Assembly: GCF_003369915.1 (NCBI RefSeq)
Contig: NC_046674.1
Coordinates: 29,081,657-29,145,656, forward strand
Reading direction: 5' to 3'
Length of the DNA: 64,000 nt
From: Drosophila miranda
Taxonomy: Eukaryota; Arthropoda; Insecta; Diptera; Drosophilidae
Of the stretch, positions 1 through 11,422 are shown piece by piece; within the stretch, counting starts at the first letter, position 1, and each line of letters starts with the position of its first letter. The position numbers and the translations under genes are program-made. The notes beneath the pieces are model-generated. The model saw only the letters and a list, made by a program, of their open reading frames with translations. It ran no database searches and was not told where the DNA came from.

Positions 1-380
1 CTGCACTCTAATTACATTTCCAGTGTGGCCAGGCGCACTTATCATCATCGTCAAGCAGCAAGAGAGGCAGCAGAAGAAGCGGAGAGGAACCTGACCAGAG
101 GAGGACCCAGACCCAGACCCAGAGACAGAGTCGGACCCTCGGCTGTGCACTCAAGCGTAAGACTTCTTGTTTTCGAATTTGGCCCAAACCTTTTTGACCA
201 AAACGCAGACAGCCAGAGAGGAATAGCCAAACGAAAGAAGAAAGAAAAAGAAAAGAAGCAAGGAGAAGATAGTAAAAAGAAGTGAATAGGTAATTGAACC
301 AAGATGTAACCTTGAGGTGGGCACCCACCCGGCTCTTTCCTTTTTTGTTGCATCAATCTCGAAACATTTTCTAGAGGAGA

Positions 381-401
381 CTCTCTCTCTCTCTCTCTCT
401 T
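381..401. repeat. (CT)n microsatellite
   Basis: Ten uninterrupted CT units. Confidence 0.9.
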
Positions 402-1448
402 TGGACGACACTTTTGGTAGAGGCAAATGAATATCGACCAGAGGTGAATGATGTTGCAAAGAGTCTTGAGACCCTGTGCCGTCTCCCGTCTCCCGTTGCT
501 GTGCCTTGGTAAAAAATTCGCGCATCATTTGTCAAGAATTCGATTTAAGTTTTGTTTGCGATTGCAGCAACCAACAAAAAGTCCTCTTTCTGCAAGTTTT
601 TCATCTTCTGTTGCAAGTTTTTCATCTTTATGTTGCAAGTTCTCCCTCAGTTTTGGAGAAGTCAAGGCCATTCGATTGGAATGATGACTAACTGTGCCAT
701 TCCCGCTGTTCCCACTGGGGAAACTGACTGGAAATGGAACACTCCAAGTGCTTTCGTGGGGTACTCGTAATATTGCCTCCGCCAAGTCCTGCAAGTTCTG
801 CAAAGATGTTGTTTTTCTTGGGCTAATAGCTTGAATTAATTGCTGTTTATTGAAGAGGAAACAGCAGGAGGAAGCACCCTGAAGGAGTCCCGAATGCCGA
901 CACCTCTGGGCCATGAAAAAGTTAAAGCGAGCGAGCGAAAACTTTCATATTTCGAGGGGCTAATGAAGGCTAAAGCTGTCACACAGTCCTTTTGGGGGCG
1001 ACGGAGCCCCTTTCACCCGTTTCCCATACCCTTTTTCAGAGGGTTTTCAGCGAGGGCTCTGGATGACGGGGGCACAGAAGGCTTTCTGGCTGTTCATTTG
1101 AACAGACGCCTAGACGAAGGGCATCTGACGGTCGTTGTGCTCTTCAAAGGGTCAGCACTTTCGCATTTTCGGGCCTTTTGCAATTGACCGCATAATAAAT
1201 TCGTGGAGCACTTCCAGGAGAACGGCCGAGCGAGGGAACGAGCTCTGGAAGTGAAAGCCATTGCAGTTTAGTCCTTCCTCTCGTTGTCGTCAAGTTTTAA
1301 TTTGTTTTAAAAACTTTTTGATTGTTTCTCTGTTGCTGTTGCAATTCCCCGCTGCTTCTGATGCTGCTTCTGTTGCTGCTTCTGCTGTGGTTGCTGACAT
1401 GCAAATGCTTTGCTTAGCTGGAAGCCGGAGAGTCCTGTGCCACTGACA

Positions 1449-1471
1449 CTGCTGCTGCTGCTGCTGCTGCT
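1449..1471. repeat. (CTG)n microsatellite
   Basis: About seven CTG units. Confidence 0.9.
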
Positions 1472-1530
1472 CTGGGCATTCATTTGCCAGTTGCTTGATT
1501 AAATTGTCTCCCGCCTTTGCCTGCATCCTG

Positions 1531-1576
1531 GCGTCTCCTGGCCTCTCCTGGCCTCTCCTGGCGTCCCCTGGCCTCT
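1531..1576. repeat. 10-bp tandem repeat (GCCTCTCCTG)
   Basis: Between four and five near-identical copies. Confidence 0.85.
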
Positions 1577-1751
1577 TCTTATTTAAAGTTTTTAATTTCA
1601 TTTTATTGAGACTGGCCTGGCAGAGGAATAACAGCTTAAAGCTTTGTTTTGTCTTTTCCCATTTGGCAGGCTATCGCCGCCGCCGTTGCTTTTGTTTCTC
1701 CGCGTCACACTGCCACAGCCACTGCTGTTGCTGCCCCATTTGCTGCTGTCT

Positions 1752-1753
<2 letters not shown>

Positions 1754-1792
<39 letters not shown>
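1754..1792. repeat. (CTG)n microsatellite
   Basis: Thirteen uninterrupted units. Confidence 0.9.
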
Positions 1793-1793
<1 letters not shown>

Positions 1794-3021
1794 CGTCGAC
1801 AGCTTTCTGACCCTCACAAAGGCAACAATTTGCGGCAGGGAGCCACAAGGCAAGTGCCGATCAGGACAAGGAGTGGCAGCAGCTGTCATTACAATTTCCG
1901 CACACATTTCAAAGACAAGGCAGTCGGTCGCCTTTGTCGATGGAGGATGTTGCTGCTGCTGTATTACGTTGCGTTACCTGTGGCAGCAACAGCAGAAGAG
2001 CAACATCTCAAGGCAGTTGTGACAGCTGAGAGCTTGCAACGCTCCTCACGCTCCCCCACCCACTCCCACTCCCACTCGCACTCTCACTGGCGGGGATGCA
2101 GAATTAAGTTTTGGTCGATGTGTGTCCATGAGTAGGTTGCATTTGAATGCAACGGGCGGCACATGGCAACGTGCTCTTTGCCCAGATGTGGCAGCCACAA
2201 CAGCAACAGAAACAGCAACAGAAATGGCATGTGAAAACGTGCTAGAAATACGACTACCGTTAGGGCCTACGTAATTGGAATTAGCGATGAGATTAGGGCC
2301 GGCATGGGCTCTGCAACATTATGTGGCACTGCTCTCGTAGTACGAAAGCCACACACGGAGACATACAATTCAGAGAGCTTCTGGCACTAGGGTCGAACTC
2401 GTCACTATAAATAGGATAAAAGGACGCTTTACACTTCGAAAGAGAGATTCTTGGGACCTTGCTCCTCCCCTCGCGGATGGTGAGTGTATTTACTTTTCCA
2501 AAGAAAACTGCACTACTGATCCGTGAAAAGATCGCCACTCGATGTCAAATACTCTGTACTCCCCGATGAAAATACTCTCGCCACTCGTTGAAGGCACGAT
2601 CTTCTACTCGTTGATGAAGACTGGCTAATCCTTTCAAGTGGAGACTCATACTCGTGGATGTTCTTTTCAGTGTCCGCGCCGCTCCCATCTCTAGACGTAG
2701 TGCCCCCACGACTTCTGCTCGAGTGTGTATGCTTCTGTTGCTGTTGCTTTTGCAGTGGGCAACAAGTTCATATTGCTGGTGGCACACACACTTGAATACG
2801 TGCCGAATGCCGCCGATCAACGGTCAGACAGCACGCGCCTCCGCCGCCAGCTGCTGCTTCGAGTGAGTGAGTCAGCCACATGCTGGATCATGCCGCAAGC
2901 AGCATTCTAATTTATTGACGTTAATGCAATAAAAGCACTCAAAACGCAGCACACTCAAATGCTTCTACCATGCTACAGCATTCGTGAAGAAGCAGATGCG
3001 AGTAATATCTTCACTAAGAAG

Positions 3022-3087
3022 TAACGAGTAACGAATCAGCGAGCATCGAGCAGCGAGTAGCGAGCAGCGAGTAGCGAGTAGCGAGTA
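3022..3087. repeat. GCGAGTA/GCGAGCA imperfect tandem repeat
   Basis: Interleaved 7- and 8-bp variants of (A/G)GCGAGTA. Confidence 0.8.
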
Positions 3088-3519
3088 TTCCCTTGAAATA
3101 CGATAGAATATGCTCCAAAGGGAGAAGGGTATTCCCAGCATCGGCGTTGCCCCTCCAAAGACTAGCCTACCTTTTTTTTCTAGTTGTTTTCCCATTTGTT
3201 ACCATATTTCTGTTGCTTGTTGTCTGTGGCACACACACACACACATGCACTGCTTTTTTATGTTGTTGCCGCATGATTTATGGCGTTTTGTGTCTGTGTC
3301 TCTAGGTTTTTTTTGCTCCAGTTGTGGCACTGTGGGGGGAATGTGGCAAGAACTGTAGCTGCAGCTCTAGCCAGAGTCCAGAGCGAGAGAGAGGTCAAAG
3401 GAAATTCCAGCAGCGATCCTTGGACCAAGGTTTTTCCTTTGGGCGTTCCCCACTGTGCGGCAGGCGACTCCGGCGACTCCTGCGACTGTTGACTGCTTTT
3501 CATAGACTGCTGCTGCGCC

Positions 3520-3559
3520 TCTTGGACCCTTGGACTCTTGGACTCTTGGACTCTTGGAG
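3520..3559. repeat. 9-bp tandem repeat (CTTGGACTC)
   Basis: Four to five copies. Confidence 0.85.
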
Positions 3560-5100
3560 TTCATAATCGCCCCGCTCCACTCGCTCTGTGGCAACATCAT
3601 TTGCATTTGTCACACATATATTTATATGAGCGGAGGCGCTGCCACCGAATGCAGTTGGCAACATGATTTGCTGCCCCAGAAAGTGGCAGAGAGTATCTTT
3701 TATTATTTGCCAAAACAGAATACAAACAGGGGAGAGCTCCATTTAATAATAAAGTCATTCCCACATTTACATTTGAGGCGTGTGCCGGTGCCGGTGCGAT
3801 ATTTATTCACATTTCCCTTGTCCGTGTCCGTGTCCTTGTCCTTGTGCCATGGCCATGGGTGTGGCTTCCAGGGGACGGAGGGCGGTCTGTACCGGCACTG
3901 TACTTATGTGTATCCTTGAGGAGGAGAACATTTTAAATGCCATTTTAATTATATTTGGCTTTTGGTGCAGCAGCTTTTCGGGTTTTTTCCTTCTTTTTTT
4001 GTGTGTCTGGTGTTTCGTCTGGTCTGGAGTGCAAGTTTTTCAATTAAAATTAAATAAAATGACATAAATCATGGCCCGCCCTCTGTCCCTCTGTGGACCC
4101 ACAAGAAAGTTTATTTTTGGACGCAAAACATGGACCACGGATGCTGCTGACAGACAGACCGACTGACATTGTTTTTGCTTGGCAAAGAAGTAGGGAAGCA
4201 GCGCGTGTTGCACTTGTCCGACCAATCATTAATCAAAGAACAGGAACCCCTAGACAGAAGAAGGGAAAGAAATCACTTTTCATGGAAGAAGCAACAGCTC
4301 TTCTACCTAAAAAATCTCAAGTAAAATGCGAAAAACCCTTTCGAAAAGCCCCAACCTGGGGATATCTTAAGGGGGATATCTCCAGTTAATGGCCGCTTAC
4401 TCGACACTTGTCCGCCGACAGAGCCCCCGAAAAAGTGCCCCTCGTGCGATATCCACTCTGGGGATCTCCAGGCAGCACTCCCCTGCCCGTGTCCGTGGCT
4501 GCAGCGCCGGCTCTGGGCAGAAATTTCCATTATCGACCACTGGGGCACGCGCTAGCCGTGTGTGTGTGTCCGTGTATGCCGTGTGCACTTTTATCAACGC
4601 CAATTGCAATTGTTTTTAATAATTCACTTTCACTTTTTGTCGCGAACCGTGGAAAAACCTTGAACCACATTTCCACGAGCACTCCCACACATGACTGTAT
4701 CTCTGTATCTCTGTATCTGTAGCTTATGCGTACGAGTGTGAGTGTGCACTGAAGCACTGAAGGCCACACGGAAGCGAACCAAAGGAACCCTCCCTCTGTT
4801 CCTTTAGATCCAGCAACTGGGGGAACAGCTCTTAAATACGTAAACATTCCGGCATAGAGCGTCTTGCAATAGCACTCCTCGGTCGCACGGTCCTCGGTCA
4901 TGCAGCAGGTCACTTTGGTCTGCGGTTGAGCTGCGTCTCTTCTGCTTAATGCCCTTTCTTTTGTGGGTATTCAGGTATTCCCCATACTCGTTTGCATATG
5001 CGATTGTCTCTCCTCGAAATGTATCCGCGTATCTGTGCGTGCCTTCAATTTGTATCTTTCTGTGGAGGGCAGCACTCGAGACACGAACGAACAGCAGTTG

Positions 5101-5136
5101 CTGCCGTTGCCGTTGCCGTTGCCGTTGCTGTTGCCA
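5101..5136. repeat. 6-bp tandem repeat (GTTGCC)
   Basis: About five to six copies. Confidence 0.85.
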
Positions 5137-5368
5137 CCGCCGCAAGAGGCAAATAAAATTAATGAGCTTAGAGGTAAACCAAAAACCCCAGGCCAAAAGC
5201 CGAGACAATGTTTTCGCAACTTCTCCCAAGACTCTGCCACCCCGCTCCCCTTTTGTCGTCTTTAAGTCCTTTTAAATAAAGTCTACATTGGATATCCCCC
5301 TAGCAGCCTTCACAGCCTTCACAGCCCCATCTCAAGAACCGCTTTGCCTTTGTTTTATTTTCTTACAG

Positions 5369-5513
5369 CCACAGCAGCCGACACGTCAGAAGCAGCCTTC
5401 AAAGAAGCAGCAGCAGCAGCAGTCCGAACGGTCCTCAGCAGTCCTCGTCGTTGCCGTCCCGTCTGGTCACCGTGTGGCACCATTTGCCAACGAGGAGAAG
5501 CGCATTCGTCAGG
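5369..5513 (+). other. Candidate isolated exon (145 nt)
   Basis: A strong pyrimidine tract ending TTTTCTTACAG precedes 5369 and a consensus donor GTAAGCCC follows at 5514. All three frames are open across the segment; one gives a CAG-encoded Gln run and another gives SSSSLPSRLVTVWHHLP. It could be a 5' UTR exon of the GT92 gene 15 kb downstream or an exon of a gene mostly outside the window. Evidence is splice signals only. Confidence 0.3.
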
Positions 5514-6469
5514 TAAGCCCATGGTCCAAGCGCCAAAGCCAATCCAATCCAATCTTCAGGGCGGGCTACAGGGATACAGGGCAGGGTACGATGGTACGAC
5601 GGTACGATGTTGCTGACAGGAGCCTTGCGTTTTGGAACGACAGGCGACAAAACTGTCGAAAGACACTTTTTGCTTGGGAGAGTGGAAGAATATTTAATCT
5701 AGTTCTTGGAAAAGCAGGTCTCTTATCTTTATCTTATCCACCAGCGAGATTTCATAGATATCAAGCCAGAGAGAGAGCCTCAGATGCCATAATCTTGAGA
5801 AGATGGAAACAGCCCCAAGGTCGTCCGTCTGACGCATATTTCTTTTCTGCTTCTGTAATCGTATATTGTCTTCGAGCATTATCTCACGCCTCGTGGAAGA
5901 TCGGGTCAAGATTGTTTCCTTGTTTATCGCGTGGAATGTGGGATGGGACTCCAGAGAAAGAGACACAGATTTCTCTAGGTTTACAGCGCACCTTATAGGC
6001 CTGCATTTCTCGATACAAACGTTTCGATGTATATTCCCCCCCTCTCTCTTTCTCACTCTCTCTCTCTCTCTCAGATGTTCCGGTGCACTTGTGTTCCATT
6101 CCATGGGTTCGCTCTATGAAAATTCATAACATTTGGTGTTCCATTCCATGGGTTCCCTCTCATTGTTCCACTGTTTCTCGGATGCTCCCTTTTGCGGGTG
6201 GATTGTATTCCCGAGTCCCGAAAATCTCTTCTTATCAAATATATATAATATTTAAGCCTATTTATTGTATTTTAAGTTGTTCAATGTTCCGTTCAGTGTG
6301 CACTACCCCGGTGCCCCTGTAGCCCGGTACCCCGCTCCGATTCCCTCCCTTTCCTGTCCGTTCCTTTCCGGTCTCCTGCTCTCAAGTGGCAGCCCATGAA
6401 ATGGCCAACGGGCACACATCATCCACTCCCCCTCCCGACTGTCGCTGCCAAAACAACAAGCATCCATCC

Positions 6470-6507
6470 CACACACACACACACACACACACACAACACA
6501 CACACAA
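6470..6507. repeat. (CA)n microsatellite
   Basis: CA run with a single interruption. Confidence 0.9.
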
Positions 6508-8058
6508 TGAACAATCCTGCAACAATCTGGACATCAAGCAACAGCACATCAAGGGGGCACAAGGGGCATACAACATGCTGCTGCTCGTGCTGCTGCCTCC
6601 CCTCGCATTAAACGTTTCGGTTTATAACGCTGACGGCAGCCTTTCGAATGGCTGCTGTGTTGTGCAGGTCCTGTTTGGTTTTTTTGGGTCGGAGTTTTTC
6701 GGTGTTTCGTTCTCTTTGATTTCTTTATCTTTTATCTGTTGGCGTTGGTCTTTTGGGGGGATAGCACAGCCGCTGACCCTGCCACACGTTGCCCGGGGCC
6801 CATTCGCATTATCGGCTGCACATTATCTCTCTCCGTGGGTCTTCCCGGGTCTTCCCGGGTCTCCCCAGGCTCCCCGCTCTGTCCATTGTTCCCCGCCCCG
6901 AGCAAACACACACTGACACTCGACTCATGCATCATCTAATTTATGGCCTAGACAGCGGACAAACAGGAGGTAATGGGGAGCATGGGGAGCGTGGGGCAAG
7001 CTGCTTTCATTTCATTAATTATGCAGCGAAAAATCAACAGGGGCAGGTGCCACTGGCACAGGCAGTGCCGTCGCCTTAGCTGGAGATGAGCTCGTGACAC
7101 GAGCGGCATACTCCATGGGATATAGTCTTGAATTCTTTCGAAGTAGCCTCCAAGTGAGTCGGGGCTCCAAGTCTCAGGCTTCACTCGCTTCTCAGAACAC
7201 TCCGCCTCCTCCTCCACTCATGTGACAGCCGACTGTGGCGCCTTCGTCTGAATGAAAATGGTTGCCTCTATTCCCTAGGTTCGAAAGGAGTCAACTCTGG
7301 CGTGAGTACAGCTTTCGAATACTGTGGATTCCATGAGGAATCCACTCCAAAATATGTTCAGTAATAGGATCCCCAGATCGGTTTCAGCAGGCTCTTGCGA
7401 TAGGCCCCCTTCTCAGGAAATCCTCTGTCTGTATACGATATTTGCGTGCCCTCACGCGACCATCTCTGATTTGGTTGCTCGCCAAAAACTCCTTTCAGTT
7501 TCCCTCTCTGCCGCTCGTTTGCTTGCATTTTTTTGTGCGGCTTGAATTTGTTGTTTCTTGTTTCTTGTTTCTGTGGCTGTGGCTGTGTTTCTGCCACAAA
7601 ATCTGTTTATGCGCCTCCAGCAAACAGCTACAGCTCCAGCTCCAGCTCCAGTTCCAGTCGTTGCCCCCCATCCTGCTGCTGCTGCTGCTGCTGCTTCTCC
7701 TCCTGCCCTCCTTCCTCCACGACATGGCAGGCCATGGACTGCATTTGACTTTTATATGCGAACTAATTCATGAAAAATGCAACATGCCTGCTGCTCGCTC
7801 GCTCGACTGCTTCTTGCTGCTGCTTGCCGGGGGCTGGCTCTTGGAGCAGGGAGCTGGGAGCTGGAGTTTGAAGCCTAAATGAAGAAAAACCGGCCACCAT
7901 AAATCGTTGTCGTTTGTTGTCGTCATCGGAGTTGAAGTTGCGGCTGCAAATGCGAATGTGAGTGCAGTTTGTGAATGGCAAAACGCCGAATGGCAGCGCA
8001 GCTGCGAGACGACTCCATCCCGACTCGCATCTCCGGAGTGCAGTACGCTCTCTGTGAA

Positions 8059-8082
8059 TCTCTCTCTCTCTCTCTCTCTCTT
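8059..8082. repeat. (CT)n microsatellite
   Basis: Eleven to twelve CT units. Confidence 0.9.
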
Positions 8083-8338
8083 TCTGGGGTTCTTGCCCCT
8101 CTTTTTGTTCGTGTGGCAAATAATTAAATTAAGATTTTTATGGCTTAATTGGATGTTTGTCGTCAAGTGACGAACGACTTCCATGGCCCGTTACATTTTG
8201 CATGGTTTTGTGGCTCTGCGGCCACAGAATGCAGCATGGGGCATGGAGCTGGCAGCAAGTGAAAGGCAAAACTCCATCCAGTACCCAGCACTCCGTTGCG
8301 GGGGTGGGTGGTCTCTGCGCTCCGCTTTGATCGCCAGT

Positions 8339-8385
8339 GGACACTGGACGTGGACGTGGACGTGGACACTGGACACTGGACGTGG
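8339..8385. repeat. GGACACT/GGACGT mixed tandem repeat
   Basis: Two related 6-7-bp units alternate. Confidence 0.8.
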
Positions 8386-9859
8386 AATGGAGTGGCAGAT
8401 AGAGAGGTCTGAGACTGGTTGGTTTGCCACAATTGGTCGCAACAAAAAGGTTCTAAGAAATGTCAAACGTTGCGGCAGATCTGCTCTGCTGCCATGTGGT
8501 GCCACTCGATGGTTGCTCTTGTTTCGATTGTTTCGAGGAATCGATGCACTCAACTCTGGCATTCACTCGTAAGATGGCCTCGTTGCAGCTTTTTTCCTAA
8601 AGATTTTCATGAAGTGATCCACAACAAGTAAATACAAAGCAATAGCCCTAGTCGGGGAGACTTTGTCACGCACACGACATGTATTTTGTATTCGAACTGC
8701 CGTCTAGAGACTCTCTGCCGTGGTAGAGCCTGAAGCTCTTGTTTCTGCATCCATCCTTGGCCAGCACTTTCTGTGTGGGGCATTCCTTACGCTCATCCGT
8801 GCCTCAGTGCCCCCGATTCTGTTTCTGTTTCTGTTTGCTGTTTGCTGCCTTTTGGGGTTACCTGAAATCTGCACATAATCTAAGCTCACGACACGACAAC
8901 GACGGCCGCTGCAATCCTTGAACTTTTCTGTTCTGTTTCGCTTTTCAAATATGCATGGCGGCATGACAAAGTCGCGTCGTGGGTCAGGCAGAATGCAGCA
9001 ATGGTGGGGCATGGGGCATGGGGCAGCAGTTTGCTTGCAGACGAAGGCGCAGCAGAAGGTGGCATGGTGGCTTGGTGGCTTGGTGGCAGGGGGACCCTGC
9101 TGATGCTGCCGCCTGGCGGATGCGATGGGATGGTAGGTTGCTTTTGCATTTGGCTTTCATTAACATGCAGTTGACTTTGAGTCCGGGCATCGCCATCGTT
9201 GCCATCAAAAGCATAAATTCCATATGCAAATTGCACGGAAAGGAGGGAAGGAGAGCGGGCGGTCGGCTCGGTGGCTTACTGTTGGTGTGCCCCATGCCTC
9301 ACTTTCTGCGCCCCATGCCACCCCGTTCCACTGTGCCTGACACGCGGGCTACAAAGGCAGCGCCAAAGCCGAGCCCGCAACCAAGAATGAAAGAAAAGTA
9401 AGACCCGAACACAGCTTCTGCCTCTGCCTCCGCCTCCGACTGCGCCACAAAACTTTTGCAAGATGAAAACTCAAAATGAACCGAAACTGGACTTCAGCGG
9501 AGGATCTCTGCCGGACCCTGAAAAGAAGGGAACTTCGCTCACAGACGCGCGCCCCCCTGCCACGGAAGCGCGGAGGGGAGCAGTGCTGGCCCCACAAAAC
9601 GGGGTGTGCCTTTCGGTGCGAGGTGCGAGGTGCGAGGTGCAGGCCCCCCCCTGTTGCTGTCTACTCTGAGCTCTTAGCGCTCCTGCCACTGTCTTTGTTG
9701 GCGCTTCTCTCTCTCACCGACAAGCGAAATGCCTTCCATTTGCGTGGTAGTGTCACCCGGTGCCATTTCTCCATGAATTCATTGTTTTTGGCAATTAAAA
9801 GGCATTCGCTTGCCATTAGGACAGTGCCTTCTGTTCCTTTACGTATTTTTCCTACGTTG

Positions 9860-10375
9860 CGTAGTGCATTCTGTTGTGACTGTACACTAATTAAGCGAAA
9901 AATAGTCTTGCAAATAGTTCCCGCCATACTGGCAGTGCGGCCAGTGCTGCCAATCTGCCAGTGCTACCACTTCGTGCTCGTTGGACAACGTGGCTCTGTT
10001 GATCGTTCTGCTGAACCGAAGAGCAATGCCACCTTCGTGTCTGTTTATCGTTCTCGTTTTCATGATTGTGCTGGCGATCGGCAAACGACGCTGTTCGCAG
10101 TGGATTTCCTGAAATGCGTGGATACCATTGCCATCGGGGATCCGATCTTTTACTGCGTCATCAAGGATCCCAGAGAAGAGCGAATCTGCGATTGGTACAA
10201 TCCGTCTGTGGGTGAACTCCGCTTCGTTCTTCGGCAAACAAGAGTCTAGAACGCAAAATACCGTGAAGCTCATCGAGTTCTTCCCGAAGAGGATCCAGGA
10301 TTCTGTCGGTACCGAAAGGATCTCAAGGATTTGGTTGTCTCGTACCCTGTCTCTTTGGACGTTGACATGCAATGA
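9860..10375 (+). pseudogene. Tudor-like coding relic with one internal stop
   Basis: The frame that ends with TAG at 10247-10249 continues in the same register to a TGA at 10373-10375. Upstream of the TAG it reads YRSRFHDCAGDRQTTLFAVD then FLKCVDTI, which resembles a Tudor-domain core (WYRA...V.FVDYGN...V). It then gives ICDWYNPSVGELRFVLRQ; after the stop it reads KYREAHRVLPEEDPGFCRY and DLKDLVVSYPVSLDVD, which is balanced, protein-like sequence. Codon choice looks coding. A single nonsense codon and the absence of a clear start or splice structure suggest a decayed copy of a Tudor-domain gene, perhaps a germline piRNA-pathway type. The family call rests on pattern only; the beginning of the relic is uncertain. 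A retrotransposon fragment lies about 270 bp downstream. Confidence 0.4.
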
Positions 10376-10645
10376 CTGCATCTTTCAAGAGGCGATGCAG
10401 TTACTGCACCGTCAAGTGGCCCGTGTGACACCAGCAGAAGGCTGTTACGCGCGGATCCCAGGCAAAACGCAGCCCTCCTCCCGCCCAACCGACCGAGGGG
10501 CGCTGCCGCATGACGCGCGGTGCGTAGCCGAACCAAACGCGAACATGCAAGAAAGATAGATATTAGACTAACATTCGAGGAAAATTAGCACTAAACTTAC
10601 TAAGAAACTAAGCATGCAATCAAAATACAAATACCACTACAGTTA

Positions 10646-11422
10646 CTAATTAATAGAAAGGTGTGTAAGGATTAATAATTTAATAAGAGGAAGAGAATTA
10701 GTGGTGGATATAATATGGTAGAGGGAATTATAATCCGAGCATAAGACCCTAAACGGTTCATGCAAGGAGTAATTCGATCTACAGAGTGGAAGGAACAACG
10801 GTATACAATTTCTGGTCAGTCTAATAGGAATCGTGAAGTTTATGCGGCTCAACAGATCAGGGCTGTCTATGTCACCCCTGATCAAGTTGTGCATAAATAT
10901 CACACCAAGCATTTTTCTACGGTTAACTAAGGATGGGAGGTTTACTAATAGTAGTCTACTAGAGTAAGATGGGAGTCTTACACCCGCATCCCAGTTAAGG
11001 CCCCGCAGAGCAAAGAGTAAAAAGTTTTTCTGTACTGATTCTATACGGTCCTGGTGTACTTTGTACTGAGGGCACCATACACAGGAGCCGTATTCTAAGA
11101 TCGGACGAACAAGCGAGGTATAGAGAGTCTTTGTTATATAGGGGTCGTCAAATTCCTTTGACCACCTCTTTATAAACCCAAGCACGCCCATGGCCTTATT
11201 TACCATGGTAGAAATGTGTTCGGAAAACTTTAACTTGGGGTCTAACATAACACCCAGATCATCCACCAGGGTACCAGGTACCAGGTCTCCTACCCTGATG
11301 CCACCTGAAGACGGCCGAGGAGATCCCAATGAGTCGCATCCTGCCCCCCTGAGGAACTCGTCGCATCCATGGCTGTTCTGAAGATTCAATTGGATCCGAT
11401 TAGGACTGAGCAGATAGATCAA
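10646..11422 (-). mobile_element. 5'-truncated non-LTR retrotransposon, reverse transcriptase C-terminal part
   Basis: The minus strand is open for about 250 codons. It contains DDLGVMLDPKLKFSEHI, an MVNKAMGVLGFIKRWSK block, and LYTSLVRPILEYGSCVWCP followed by RIESVQKNFL. This is the thumb and C-terminal region of jockey/CR1-type non-LTR reverse transcriptases, which lack RNase H. The catalytic palm with FADD is missing, so the copy is a dead-on-arrival 5' truncation, probably beginning near 11400-11450. The absence of frameshifts indicates a fairly young insertion. The 3' UTR would run down to about 10560. Confidence 0.85.

Larger units (their letters stand above)
1..5368. other. Gene-poor, microsatellite-rich stretch
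   Basis: No supported coding sequence. Many short ORFs derive from CTG, CT, CA and 9-10-bp tandem repeats listed separately. A TATAAATAGG match at 2405 has no gene attached that I can see. Confidence 0.6.
5514..9859. other. Gene-poor, microsatellite-rich stretch
   Basis: No supported genes. It contains CA, CT and CTG runs and several imperfect tandem repeats (GGACACTGGACGTGGACG near 8340, GGGGCATG near 9008, GGTGGCTT near 9065, GCGAGGT near 9617). Confidence 0.6.

Noticed and set aside
1495..2135. Cys/Ala-rich ORFs of 163-175 codons
   Set aside because: They arise from CTG and CAG-type microsatellites; no conserved domain.
5288..5998. 236-codon ORF across the candidate exon
   Set aside because: It reads through the acceptor and donor signals and becomes incoherent downstream; only the 145-nt segment is considered.
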